Shown piece by piece: positions 16,705-26,793 of a stretch of 64,000 nucleotides of DNA. A program made the position numbers and the translations under genes. How positions within the stretch are numbered: position 1 is the first letter of the stretch; each line of letters starts with the position of its first letter. The notes beneath the pieces are model-generated. The model made no database searches and was not told where the DNA came from. It saw only the letters and a list, made by a program, of their open reading frames with translations. The DNA is taken from NCBI GenBank assembly GCA_020635205.1, contig JACKAE010000003.1, positions 930,001 through 994,000 of the forward strand, given 5' to 3'. This DNA is from Ignavibacteria bacterium (GTDB taxonomy: Bacteria; Bacteroidota; Ignavibacteria; OLB7).

Positions 16705-18770
16705 TGGATATGAATTCAAAAGGCAAAATTCAAAATTCAAAGTGGATAGGATGCTTCTCTCTCATCCTCTTGGTCAACATTTGTGGTAGTGGAAATCGAA
16801 GCAGCGCACAAGAGTTCAAGATTCCTCTCGACACTCTTGTGCAGGCCTACGATACATCTTTCGTAATGGGAGAGATTACTTCCCCGCTCTGGCAAGCCGG
16901 CCTCTATGCCGGAGCCTCGCCCACATTCTTCTCTGCCGATATGCAAGGTCTTCCGGGCATCCCAAGCTGCTGCCCAACATACAGTGGGGGAAATGGGTTC
17001 GGTCTTTTTGCTGGACTTCTCTTCGATTATCCACTCTCAACAGATCTTCAGGTTGGAACTCGTCTCGGCCTTGAGTTGACATCGGGAGAGTTCAAAACCG
17101 AAGAAATACAGTTTCTGGATAATGGTGTTGGTGGTGTAGAGGGACAAATTGAACATTTAATCACGTCGGAACTAATCAGAATCAACGTAGAGCCAGGAAT
17201 TACCTATCAGATAATCTCTGGCTTGAGAGGACGAGTTGGCGTTGGGGTTACTCTCTTCGCAAAGGGGACATTCCAGCAGCACGAGCGATTACTTGCTCCG
17301 GGAAACGTTCGCTTCGAGAACAACCAACGGGAACGAATGACGTTCGACGGAAATATCCCTGAACTAAACTCCGTGGGTCTCTCCTTCACTCCCTCTCTCC
17401 ACTACACTCTACCGATGAACCGACAAGGTTCGCTTCTACTCACTCCCGAGCTTGGTGGACGGGTCGGCTCAACCGAGATCGTCCCTGGCACATCGTGGAA
17501 ATCTAACGAGATACACCTCGGCATCGGATTACGATACCAGAAGCTACAGACGGAAGAGGCTATTGTCGATACAATCTTGACACCACGTCCGGTAGATTCT
17601 GTTGAGATACGACTGCGACAACCAGTAATCAACATCCTCACGTTTGAAGATGGCGCAGAACGCATTCTGGACACACTTCAGCTTGAGATTGTCCGGACGA
17701 CAAGTTTAGTCCCTCTACTACCACACATCTTTTTCGATGAAGAGAGTGCCGACATCCCAGATCGCTACAACCGCATCTCCACTGCCGAGACTGCAACGTT
17801 TTCTGAGACGGAGATCAACGGTGAAGCATTCGATGTCTACTACCAATCGCTGAACGTGATTGGCGAGCGAATGCGCCGCTACCCCGAGACAACGATCATA
17901 CTTACCGGATGCAACGCAGATGTCGGAACGGAAAAGAACAACGTAGAACTCTCGCGCAGACGAGCTGAGAGCGTTCGCTTCTACCTGACAGAGACTTGGG
18001 GCATTTCACAAGATCGTATAGGAATCGTTGCCCGCAATCTCCCAACAAATCCATCACCAAGTCGGAACGAAGATGGGCGTGCAGAGAATCGGCGCGTAGA
18101 GTTCACCTCAGACGATCCACGCATTGTTTACCCAGTTACTACAGGCGACTCTACTATGCGCCCAGACAAATCAGTAGTCTGGTTCGACATCGACGCAGAT
18201 GAGCGAACGGCAAGTTGGAGCGTGGTGGCAACGCAAGGATCGAGAGTGATTTTACAGGAAGAAGGGAATGGTCTTCCTCCAAGTCGAATCCCCTTAGCAC
18301 TCACCAGTGGCGCGAGCACCGTTGAGCTTGGAGACGAAAACATTCGCTTCACAGTAACTCTGAACGACCGAAACGGGAGAAAGAGTGAGCAAGGGGGAGC
18401 GATTCGCGTTTGGAGAGAGCAAAGGATTCGTCCCGGAGCCGAGAGCTATTGGATGGTTGTGTTTGGCTACAACAGTCGAAGGCTTGGGGAAGAGGGAAGG
18501 CAGACAATCGAGGCAATTCAGAAGTGGAACAGAGAACGTGAAGGGTATGTGGCAGAGCTTGTGGGGCAGACCGACCGAACCGGGAATGCCGACTATAATC
18601 GAAAGCTCTCCGAGGATAGAGCCGCAACTGTTGCAACAGAATTGGGAGAGGGAACTGAGAAGATGCGTGGTGTGGGCAATGCATTACTGGAGTATCCGAA
18701 CGATCTACCCGAGGGGCGTTACTACTCCCGCAACGTAAAAGTTGTCACTCGAACTGACCGAGAAGATTGA
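16704..18770 (+). CDS. Cassette A gene 2: outer-membrane beta-barrel protein with two OmpA-like domains
   Basis: The product has 688 aa from the ATG at 16704 that overlaps the upstream stop; the frame is open to a TTG at 16653 but coupling favours 16704. The signal peptide runs to about SSAQ. Residues about 55-300 form a beta-rich barrel or surface domain with LPGIPSCCPTYSGG and RLLAPGNVRFENN, shared with the paralogue at 34868 (LPGVPSCCPEYRGG, RILSPGNIRYEND). OmpA-like domain 1 (about 340-480) shows PLLPHIFFDEESADIP, NNVELSRRRAESV and ENRRVEF, residues that contact peptidoglycan in the family. A beta linker and a shorter OmpA-like domain 2 (about 575-680, LSEDRAATVATEL) follow. The predicted role is anchoring the cassette's surface fibre to cell wall and outer membrane (inference). 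Codons 3-12 are built from an AT-rich intergenic phrase. Confidence 0.85.
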   Translation: MDMNSKGKIQNSKWIGCFSLILLVNICGSGNRSSAQEFKIPLDTLVQAYDTSFVMGEITSPLWQAGLYAGASPTFFSADMQGLPGIPSCCPTYSGGNGFGLFAGLLFDYPLSTDLQVGTRLGLELTSGEFKTEEIQFLDNGVGGVEGQIEHLITSELIRINVEPGITYQIISGLRGRVGVGVTLFAKGTFQQHERLLAPGNVRFENNQRERMTFDGNIPELNSVGLSFTPSLHYTLPMNRQGSLLLTPELGGRVGSTEIVPGTSWKSNEIHLGIGLRYQKLQTEEAIVDTILTPRPVDSVEIRLRQPVINILTFEDGAERILDTLQLEIVRTTSLVPLLPHIFFDEESADIPDRYNRISTAETATFSETEINGEAFDVYYQSLNVIGERMRRYPETTIILTGCNADVGTEKNNVELSRRRAESVRFYLTETWGISQDRIGIVARNLPTNPSPSRNEDGRAENRRVEFTSDDPRIVYPVTTGDSTMRPDKSVVWFDIDADERTASWSVVATQGSRVILQEEGNGLPPSRIPLALTSGASTVELGDENIRFTVTLNDRNGRKSEQGGAIRVWREQRIRPGAESYWMVVFGYNSRRLGEEGRQTIEAIQKWNREREGYVAELVGQTDRTGNADYNRKLSEDRAATVATELGEGTEKMRGVGNALLEYPNDLPEGRYYSRNVKVVTRTDRED
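16712..16742 (+). repeat. AT-rich phrase repeat inside signal-peptide codons
   Basis: GAATTCAAAAGGCAAAATTC and following AAAATTCAAAG share a 23-base core with the minus strand of 8845-8904. Here the phrase is translated as NSKGKIQNSK at the start of the OmpA-family protein. Confidence 0.7.
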
Positions 18771-18838
18771 CGAAGAGCTGAGCGAGGAGAGAGAAAGATT
18801 GATTAGAACACTCATACAAACGCTATAGTATCAACGAA

Positions 18839-21800
18839 ATGATGAGAGTAATGAGAGAAGCAGGCAAAGCAATTGGAACGTTGGGATTTCTTCTCCCCCT
18901 CTTCCTTCTCACACTTCACCTTGAGAGTAGAGGACAGAACATTCCAGAACAGTTCTCCTATCAAGGAATACTCGTCGACAAGGATGGCATTGTCTATCCC
19001 GATGGGAACTATCAACTAACGTTCCGACTCTACGAGCAACCGGTTGGAGGTACGCCACTCTGGGAAGAAACGTTTCAGGTCATCCTCAGTCAAGGGGTCT
19101 TCGACGCAATCCTCGGCGAAACACTTCCGTTCGACATCAGCTTCGACCGGAAGTATTGGTTTGGGATAACGCTCGCCGGTGAGGTAGAGATGTCCCCTCG
19201 CCTTCCACTTCTCTCCGTCCCATACGCACTAAGTGCACTTACCGCTCAACGAGCCGAGAATATCTCACCAAGTGCAACGGGTCTGGTACGAAGTCTGAAT
19301 GGACTTCAGGGTGATTTAAGTATTCGTGGTGAAGGTGATGTGTCGATCAGCGTAGTTGAGGACACTATATCAATTGCTGCTCTCTTCGAGCGATTACCGC
19401 AGGGGAACCAGAGCGGCGAAGTTATGCGTTGGAATAATGGAACAAGAACATGGGAACCGGGAGAGATAACCGTAACAACATCTCCGAGAATCTTCGGTGA
19501 CGGAAGCAGTACCGCTCCGCTCGACATTGCGAAGATGGGAGCAATCGATGGACAAGTCCTTACCTGGGATGAAGGGGCAGAGATATGGAGGCCGGGAACA
19601 ATCGAACAGAATGAACGCCCTGTGATTTCCACAGCTCCGATTGTCGGCGATGGCTCAACGAACGATCCCCTCCGCATTGCAGAGGGAAAAAACCGGGGGG
19701 AGATGCTCTTCTGGAATGGAACGTTGTGGGTAAGCACAGGTGGAGGTTCTCCGCAGGATGGGAATCAGTTGATTTGGGATGATGGTGTAGGCCAGTGGAG
19801 ACCGGGGCAAAGGAGTATCTCGGTATCGACTACACCTCGACTACGTGGTGACGGTTCTGCAACCTCCCCCCTCGATATTGCACAAGCTGGAGCAACTGAA
19901 GGACAAGTGCTCCGCTGGAATAACAGTCTCGGAATCTGGTTACCAGCCGACCTTCTCGTTGTGCAGAGTCCACCACTGATTGGCGCGGGAACCAACGATC
20001 AACCTCTACGCCTTGCACCCGGATCAAACGCTGGAAACATACTCTTCTGGACAGGAACCCAATGGTCAGTTTCAACAGCCCCAGCAGCAGTAGAGGGAGA
20101 TGTTCTTCAGTGGAATGGAGGAACGGAGCGATGGGAACCATCAGGCTTGGAAGTCACAAACCGTGCTCCTCTCTCCCGCGGCTCTATTTGGGTCGGAGAT
20201 GCCGGTGGGCGTGCACAACAACTTGGCATCGGTCAGGCAAACCAAGTGCTGAGAGTAAACAGTACTGGAACTGCACCAGAGTGGAGTAGTGCTCTGCGGC
20301 TCGACTCAATCAACACAGGCGATCTGCACGTTCGGAACAACACAACAATTGATGGAGACCTAACGGTAAGTGGGACGAACGTCAACCTGCCGAACGGTTC
20401 TATCGACAACGCTGAGCTTGCAAACAGTTCGGTGAACCTCAGCTACGGCACTGGACTTTCTGGCGATGCTTCGGTTCCACTTGGTGGAACGCTTAACGTG
20501 CAGAACACTGGGGTTATCTCGGCAAGTGCTGGGGCGGGTATCAACGTATCCAATACGAATGGGGCAATCACGATTGAGAATACCGGACTCCTCTCAGCTA
20601 ACGCTGGTGCTGGTATCGATGTGACAACGACAAACGGGGCTGCAACGATTGCGAATACAGGCGTCCTCTCACTTGCGGGGACATCCAATCAAGTAAACGT
20701 CGATCAAGCGACCGGCGCAGTCACCCTCTCGTTACCACAAGCCATCCACACCGACGCTACGCCGACGTTTGACGGGTTGACGCTCGATAACATCAACACA
20801 TCGAGCACAGCAAATCAGATCGTCGTCTCGAACAACGGCAGCATCGAGTCGCGCAGCTTTGTCTCTCTCTTCCCCGGTGGACTACTTCCACAGGGGAGCA
20901 ATACAAACGCGACACTTCGTTGGAACGGTACTGCATGGGTTGAGAACGTCGGACTCTCAGCGGATGCCTCTGGCAACACAACGATTGCAAACGATCTGAC
21001 AGTAAGTGGGGCGAATGTCAACTTGCCAAACGGATCAATCGACAACGGAGAGCTTGCGAACAGTTCGGTGAACGTCAACTATGGGGCAGGGCTTTCCGGC
21101 GATGCTTCGGTTATACTGGGTGGAACGATCAACCTGCAGAACACGGGGGTTACCTCCGCTAATGCTGGAACGGGCATTACTCTCAATCAAGCAACTGGTG
21201 GCATCACTATCACGAACAATGGTGTGACTGGATTGACTGCCGGGAATGGGATCAACATCGATCAAGCAACGGGCAACGTCACAGTCACCAACAACGGTAT
21301 CCTCTCGGCGGCGGCTGGTACTGGAATCAACGTATCGAACACAAACGGTGCGATCACGATTGACAATACTGGACTCCTCTCAGCGAATGCCGGTACTGGT
21401 ATCGATGTGACAACCACAAGTGGGGCGGCGACAATTGCGAACACCGGTGTTCTCTCACTCAGTGGAACACCCAATCAAGTGGACGTCGATCAAGCGACCG
21501 GCGCAATCACTCTCTCACTTCCGCAAGATATCCACTCAAACGCAACACCGACGTTCGACGGACTAACTCTCGACAACATCAGCATAGCGAGCACAGCGAA
21601 TCAGATCGTCGTTTCTAACAATGGAAGCATCGAATCACGTAGCTTCACTTCTCTCCTCCCCGGCGGACTGCTTCCACAAGGGAACAGTGTGGGTGCAACG
21701 CTCAGGTGGGATGGAACCGCGTGGGTTGAGAACATAGGACTGACATCCGATGGCTCAGGAAACGTCTCGACCACGGGAAACACAACGGTTGGAGAAGACC

Positions 21801-24800
21801 TAACGGTGAGTGGGACAAACGTCAACCTACCAAACGGTTCAATCGATAACGCAGAGCTTGCGAACAGTTCAGTGAACCTCAGCTATGGAACTGGACTTTC
21901 CGGCGATGCCTCTGTTGCTCTCGGTGGAACACTCAACCTGCAGAACTCTGGTGTCACTTCCGCCAGTGCTGGCAATGGTATCGCTGTCAATCAAGCAACG
22001 GGTGGGATTACCATCACGAACAATGGTGTGACTGGATTGACTGCGGGCAATGGGATCAACATCGATCAAGCAACGGGCAACGTCACGGTCACCAACAACG
22101 GTATCCTCTCGGCGGCGGCTGGTACTGGAATCAACGTATCGAACACAAACGGGGCAATCACGATTGAGAATACCGGACTCCTCTCAGCAAATGCTGGAAC
22201 CGGGATCAACGTGACAACGACAAATGGTGTAGCGACGATTGCGAACAGTGGTGTGCTCTCACTTACAGGGACAGCTAATCAAATCAACGTCGATCAAGCA
22301 ACGGGTGCTATCACACTCTCACTTCCACAGAACATCCACACCGACGCTACGCCAACGTTTGACGGGTTGACGCTCGACAACTTGAACACGTCGAGCACAG
22401 CAAATCAGATCGTCGTCTCGAACAACGGAAGCATCGAATCACGCAGCTTCACCTCTCTCTTCCCCGGTGGACTGCTTCCACAGGGGAGCAATACAAACGC
22501 GACACTTCGTTGGAATGGAACTGTATGGGTTGAGAATATTGGACTCTCGGCGGATGCCTCCGGCAACGCAACAGTTGCCAATGATCTAACTGTCGGTGGG
22601 ACAAACGTCACCCTGCCAAACGGTTCAATCGATAACGCAGAGCTTGCGAACAGTTCAGTGAACCTCAGCTATGGAACTGGACTTTCGGGTGATGCTTCAG
22701 TCGCGCTCGGTGGAACACTCAACGTGCAGAACACCGGTGTTACCTCTGCGAGTGCAGGTGCGGGCATTGCAGTCGATCAAGCAACGGGAGAAATCACCAT
22801 CACAAACAGTGGTGTCACAGGACTGACCGCTGGGAATGGTATCACTCTCGATCAAGCGACGGGGAACGTTACTGTCACCAATAATGGTATTCTCTCGGCA
22901 AGTGCAGGCAATGGCATCAACGTATCGAGCACAAACGGGGCGATCACGATCGAGAATACCGGACTCCTCTCAGCGAATGCCGGTACTGGTATCGATGTGA
23001 CAACCACAAATGGGGCGGCGACGATTGCAAACACCGGTGTTCTCTCACTCAGCGGAACAGCAGATCAAATCAACGTCGATCAAGCAACAGGCACAATCAC
23101 TCTCTCACTTCCGCAGGACATCCACTCAAACGCAACACCAACGTTCGACGGACTATCACTCGACAACATCAACACAGCGAGCACGGCAAATCAGATTATC
23201 GTCTCGAACAACGGCAGCATTGAATCGCGTAGCTTTAACTCTCTCCTCCCCGGCGGATTGCTTCCACAAGGGAATAGTGTGAGTGCAACGCTCCGTTGGG
23301 ATGGGACTGCCTGGGTTGAGAACACAGGACTCTCCGCGGACGCTTTCGGCAACGCAACAGTCGCTAACGACCTGACTGTTAGCGGAACGAATGTCAATCT
23401 GCCGAACGGTTCAATCGACAACGCTGAGCTTGCAAACAGTTCGGTGAACCTCAGCTATGGAACGGGACTTTCGGGTGATGCTTCGGTTGTGTTGGGTGGA
23501 ACACTCAACGTGCAGAACTCCGGTGTCACTTCGCTTAGTGGAGCAACGAATCAAGTCAACGTCGATCAAGCAACTGGGGCTATCACTCTCTCCCTTCCAC
23601 AGGACATTCACACAAATGCAACACCAACGTTCGATGGACTAACGCTCGACAACCTGACAACCGGAAGCAGCTCAACCGATATTCTCGTGAGTAACAACGG
23701 AACAGTTGAAGAACGGACGTTTGCCTCGCTTCTCACTAATCTTCCCCTTACGCAGAACGCAATTTTCGTCGGGAATGGCTCGAACGTTGCGGCGGAACTT
23801 TCAACGACAAACTCACCCGGCGCACTCTTGCAGCAGAACAATTCCGGCTCGCCAATCTGGACACCACTTACCACACTCGTTTCAGCAGTTAGTGATTCGT
23901 TGGGGGGAGAAATTTGGCTGACAAGTGGAAATGCCGGAACAACTCCTGCGCTCGATTTTATTGGAACCACAGACAACCAGCAGTTGACCTTCCGAGTGAA
24001 CAGTGCTATCGCCATGCGCTATGTCCCGGACGCAGTTGGCCCGACGATCATCGGTGGGCACAGTCTGAACTTTGTTGGAACCACCTCATCGGCATCGGTA
24101 GTTGGAGGGGGAGTAAACAACCGAATTGAGAACAACAACACGCACGCTGTAATCGGCGGAGGATTACTGAATCGGATCATCGACACATCGGCATTTGCAG
24201 TAATCTCTGGAGGACGCTCACATCAAATTGATTCCTCACAATTCGGAGCTATCAGTGGAGGGAGCTTCAACAGAATCCTTCGCTCACTGTCCGGAGTGAT
24301 TGGTGGAGGGACGAGTAACTTGGTGGACTCTGCCAGTAACGGTACAGTTGCAGGAGGTGGAGGGAATCAGATTATCACCTCTATATCCAGTTCAATTTTG
24401 GGAGGTACAAGCAATCGAATTAGGCACAATGCACAGAGCGGAGTAATTGTTGGGGGACAAACAAATCTTATCGACTCATCGCAGTTCAGTTCAATCGTTG
24501 GAGGACGGTTGAACTATATCCGCCCCGGTTCAAACTTTAGCGTTATTGCTGGGAATGATCGAGATACGATTGATGCCTCCCCCTCTTCCACTATTAGCGG
24601 AGGTGCTCTGAATGTAATTCGGAATATCTCCAACAACAGTACGATCGGAGGAGGAGTCATTAACCGAATTGACTCATCGTTCCAATCAACCATTGCTGGA
24701 GGGCGAAGCATTAGCATCAAACGTTCTTCCACAGCTTCGGTTGGAGGAGGATTCAACAATCAAATCGACTCGTCAAGCACTTCAACAATCGGAGGTGGAT

Positions 24801-26596
24801 CGAGCCAGATAATTCTGAACTCTTTAACCTCCACAATTGCGGGGGGAGGAGGGAACCAGATACGAAAGCTCTCAGCAAACTCAACAATCTCAGGTGGCTC
24901 GGTTAACATCATCGACTCCTCACAGACTTCAGTAATTGGTGGAGGCCGCTTTCACGTAATCGCAAACAATTCAACCGTTGGAACAATCGCTGGCGGCGAC
25001 CGCGATAGTATCGACAACTCGACAAATGCAACTATTGGTGGTGGTACGACCAATCGCATTCGGAAACAATCATCGATAGCAACAATCTCGGGAGGATTCA
25101 ACAATCAGATTGATTCCTCATCCCGGGGAACAGTGAGCGGAGGACTGAACAATACAATCCGTATTTCATCAGTTGGAGTTATCGGCGGAGGGAGTGATAA
25201 CCTGATTGATACTTCTGTTGTGGCGACAATTGGCGGAGGAGCAAACAACCTGATCTCCTTCTCACCCGGAAGCGTGTTGGGTGGTGGAAGTGGAAGCAGA
25301 ATTGAACGTTCGACATCGGCAGTGATCGCGGGGGGAGGTACTGGTCAGAGCCTTACAGTCTCTTCGTTTGCAACAATCTCTGGTGGAAAAACTATCATCA
25401 TCGACTCATCAGATTTCGCTACTGTCAGTGGAGGAACAACGAACAGCCTTCGGAAGTCGACATCGGCAACGATTGGCGGAGGCTCCACGAATTCAATCCA
25501 AGGAACGACGAACGGAACGATTGGTGGTGGTTTTGGCAACCAACTTTTCAAGGCGACTAATTCTACAATTGGTGGAGGAAATCAGAACAAAATCGATTCA
25601 ACTACTCAGATTGGAACAATCGGCGGTGGTGCTCTCCACTATATCGGAGGGCTCGCCGCTACGAGCAGCAATGTGATTGCTGGTGGACAACAAGACTCAA
25701 TCACAAACTCAACGTCTGCTACGATAGCTGGGGGGGCGAACAACATTATCGACAGTAGCAATAGCGCGGCGATCTTAGGTGGTTCGTTCAATAGAATCAC
25801 GAGCGGAGCAATCCACTCTTCTATTCTGGGGGGACGTGGGCTTGTGCTGGGAGGACAGAAGAGTGTTGGGTATCACGGTAATAATGGGTTGGGAACAACT
25901 GATATTACTGTCGCAAACTCCAACGTCGCCTTCTTCGGAAACGTTGATATGTGGCTTGGGAACAACAGAAGTCAGGCAAGTAAGTTGATCTTCTTTGAAG
26001 CCCAGAGCGGCACTGGAACATTTCCGGGGACAACAACATTCTTCTCTTCATTCGAGGCAGGAAACCAGACCGACACGATCCGCTATATCCTCCCCACTAC
26101 AGCCGGGACTGCTGGCGATGTCTTAGAGATTGCAGGTGTTGTCGGCGATGTGGTCACACTTGAGTGGGATACCGACGACAACTCTTCCGACGCACGCTTT
26201 AAGCAGAATATCCGCACACTCACTGGTGCACTCGACAGCACGTTGATGCTTCGGGGTGTCCGGCACGACTGGAGACGAGGAGAGTTCCCGAACAGGAATT
26301 TTCCAGAGGGTGAGTCGATTGGATTTATTGCACAGGAGGTTGAGAAGGTTTTCCCAGAGCTTGTGAAAACTGAAAGTGATGGGTTCAAGAAAGTGGAGTA
26401 TGCGAAGGTAACGGCACTGTTAGTTGAGGCACTGCGCGAAGAGCATTTGAAGAACGAAGCACAGGAAGAACGTTTAGATCAGCTTGAGCAGGAGAATAAA
26501 GAACTACAGGAAGCACTTCGAGAGATTCTTGCGAGGCTCCGCGAGAATGAGGAAAAGGATATGAACCTTTCTTCAACAGAGAAGATTGGGGAGTAA
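18839..26596 (+). CDS. Cassette A gene 3: giant secreted fibre/adhesin with S74 self-cleaving chaperone tail
   Basis: The product has 2,585 aa. The order is signal peptide (1-32) and a conserved N-terminal beta domain (33-140, FSYQGILVDKDG...YPDGNYQLTFRLYE...PRLPLLSVPYALSA). Next come seven short W-rich repeats of about 37 aa (185-440; GEVMRWNN..WEPG, GQVLTWDEG..WRPG). Five long repeats (about 486-1632) follow, each around NLPNGSIDNAELANSSV, GLSGDASV.LGG and SIESRSF. Then come more than 30 head repeats of 15-17 aa (about 1737-2337; STIGGGxxNxIDSSS), like the beta-roll heads of trimeric autotransporters. The intramolecular chaperone (2450-2585) carries SDARFKQNI with Ser2450 and Lys2455, the Ser/Lys +5 spacing of the S74 cleavage dyad, IGFIAQEVEKVFPELV and a coiled-coil end. 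It probably forms a trimeric surface fibre, matured by self-cleavage. It has no YadA barrel and no phage neighbours. It is 68 bp after gene 2. Confidence 0.88.
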   Translation: MMRVMREAGKAIGTLGFLLPLFLLTLHLESRGQNIPEQFSYQGILVDKDGIVYPDGNYQLTFRLYEQPVGGTPLWEETFQVILSQGVFDAILGETLPFDISFDRKYWFGITLAGEVEMSPRLPLLSVPYALSALTAQRAENISPSATGLVRSLNGLQGDLSIRGEGDVSISVVEDTISIAALFERLPQGNQSGEVMRWNNGTRTWEPGEITVTTSPRIFGDGSSTAPLDIAKMGAIDGQVLTWDEGAEIWRPGTIEQNERPVISTAPIVGDGSTNDPLRIAEGKNRGEMLFWNGTLWVSTGGGSPQDGNQLIWDDGVGQWRPGQRSISVSTTPRLRGDGSATSPLDIAQAGATEGQVLRWNNSLGIWLPADLLVVQSPPLIGAGTNDQPLRLAPGSNAGNILFWTGTQWSVSTAPAAVEGDVLQWNGGTERWEPSGLEVTNRAPLSRGSIWVGDAGGRAQQLGIGQANQVLRVNSTGTAPEWSSALRLDSINTGDLHVRNNTTIDGDLTVSGTNVNLPNGSIDNAELANSSVNLSYGTGLSGDASVPLGGTLNVQNTGVISASAGAGINVSNTNGAITIENTGLLSANAGAGIDVTTTNGAATIANTGVLSLAGTSNQVNVDQATGAVTLSLPQAIHTDATPTFDGLTLDNINTSSTANQIVVSNNGSIESRSFVSLFPGGLLPQGSNTNATLRWNGTAWVENVGLSADASGNTTIANDLTVSGANVNLPNGSIDNGELANSSVNVNYGAGLSGDASVILGGTINLQNTGVTSANAGTGITLNQATGGITITNNGVTGLTAGNGINIDQATGNVTVTNNGILSAAAGTGINVSNTNGAITIDNTGLLSANAGTGIDVTTTSGAATIANTGVLSLSGTPNQVDVDQATGAITLSLPQDIHSNATPTFDGLTLDNISIASTANQIVVSNNGSIESRSFTSLLPGGLLPQGNSVGATLRWDGTAWVENIGLTSDGSGNVSTTGNTTVGEDLTVSGTNVNLPNGSIDNAELANSSVNLSYGTGLSGDASVALGGTLNLQNSGVTSASAGNGIAVNQATGGITITNNGVTGLTAGNGINIDQATGNVTVTNNGILSAAAGTGINVSNTNGAITIENTGLLSANAGTGINVTTTNGVATIANSGVLSLTGTANQINVDQATGAITLSLPQNIHTDATPTFDGLTLDNLNTSSTANQIVVSNNGSIESRSFTSLFPGGLLPQGSNTNATLRWNGTVWVENIGLSADASGNATVANDLTVGGTNVTLPNGSIDNAELANSSVNLSYGTGLSGDASVALGGTLNVQNTGVTSASAGAGIAVDQATGEITITNSGVTGLTAGNGITLDQATGNVTVTNNGILSASAGNGINVSSTNGAITIENTGLLSANAGTGIDVTTTNGAATIANTGVLSLSGTADQINVDQATGTITLSLPQDIHSNATPTFDGLSLDNINTASTANQIIVSNNGSIESRSFNSLLPGGLLPQGNSVSATLRWDGTAWVENTGLSADAFGNATVANDLTVSGTNVNLPNGSIDNAELANSSVNLSYGTGLSGDASVVLGGTLNVQNSGVTSLSGATNQVNVDQATGAITLSLPQDIHTNATPTFDGLTLDNLTTGSSSTDILVSNNGTVEERTFASLLTNLPLTQNAIFVGNGSNVAAELSTTNSPGALLQQNNSGSPIWTPLTTLVSAVSDSLGGEIWLTSGNAGTTPALDFIGTTDNQQLTFRVNSAIAMRYVPDAVGPTIIGGHSLNFVGTTSSASVVGGGVNNRIENNNTHAVIGGGLLNRIIDTSAFAVISGGRSHQIDSSQFGAISGGSFNRILRSLSGVIGGGTSNLVDSASNGTVAGGGGNQIITSISSSILGGTSNRIRHNAQSGVIVGGQTNLIDSSQFSSIVGGRLNYIRPGSNFSVIAGNDRDTIDASPSSTISGGALNVIRNISNNSTIGGGVINRIDSSFQSTIAGGRSISIKRSSTASVGGGFNNQIDSSSTSTIGGGSSQIILNSLTSTIAGGGGNQIRKLSANSTISGGSVNIIDSSQTSVIGGGRFHVIANNSTVGTIAGGDRDSIDNSTNATIGGGTTNRIRKQSSIATISGGFNNQIDSSSRGTVSGGLNNTIRISSVGVIGGGSDNLIDTSVVATIGGGANNLISFSPGSVLGGGSGSRIERSTSAVIAGGGTGQSLTVSSFATISGGKTIIIDSSDFATVSGGTTNSLRKSTSATIGGGSTNSIQGTTNGTIGGGFGNQLFKATNSTIGGGNQNKIDSTTQIGTIGGGALHYIGGLAATSSNVIAGGQQDSITNSTSATIAGGANNIIDSSNSAAILGGSFNRITSGAIHSSILGGRGLVLGGQKSVGYHGNNGLGTTDITVANSNVAFFGNVDMWLGNNRSQASKLIFFEAQSGTGTFPGTTTFFSSFEAGNQTDTIRYILPTTAGTAGDVLEIAGVVGDVVTLEWDTDDNSSDARFKQNIRTLTGALDSTLMLRGVRHDWRRGEFPNRNFPEGESIGFIAQEVEKVFPELVKTESDGFKKVEYAKVTALLVEALREEHLKNEAQEERLDQLEQENKELQEALREILARLRENEEKDMNLSSTEKIGE
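20279..23735 (+). repeat. Five long tandem repeats in fibre A, inverted homologues in fibre B
   Basis: The units begin near 20379, 21009, 21816, 22600 and 23385 (each at the VNLPNGSIDN codons). Unit length is about 630 bp for the first and about 790 bp for the next ones, which carry an extra TGLTAGNGI..DQATGNVTVTNNG block; the last is shortened. The DNA is near-identical between units. Bases 20279-20374 match 33382-33287 reversed without a mismatch (96 nt), and 20376-20430 match 33285-33231 (55 nt). Confidence 0.85.
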
Positions 26597-26608
26597 CCTG
26601 AAAGATTC

Positions 26609-26644
26609 GGGAGGGATCGGCATTAATCTGTGCTAATCCCTCCC
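26609..26644 (+). terminator. Possible terminator hairpin after fibre A
   Basis: GGGAGGGAT at 26609-26617 and ATCCCTCCC at 26636-26644 pair perfectly, and the stem extends with one bulge (GATT / AATC). It starts 12 bp after the stop codon. There is no T-run, so factor-independent termination is uncertain. Confidence 0.4.
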
Positions 26645-26722
26645 AATCCGTCTAATCCGTGTACAGTGCTTTGAGAAGTAAGCGGAGGAGGTGACCACGT
26701 TTTCAATGTAGTGGCCTCGACT

Positions 26723-26771
26723 TGCTCTACTGATCCCAGCGCAACCTGAAGAGTTGTGACTACCAATCTAC
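26723..26771 (+). repeat. 49-bp intergenic repeat, copy 3 (diverged)
   Basis: CTCTACTGATCCCAGCGCAA followed by CCTGAAGAGTTG matches copies 1 and 2 with about seven differences, in the same orientation. The sequence after it (ACTCTATAAACTCAAAAAAC) also resembles the flank of copy 2. Confidence 0.6.
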
Positions 26772-26793
26772 TCCACTCTTTCACTCATACACT

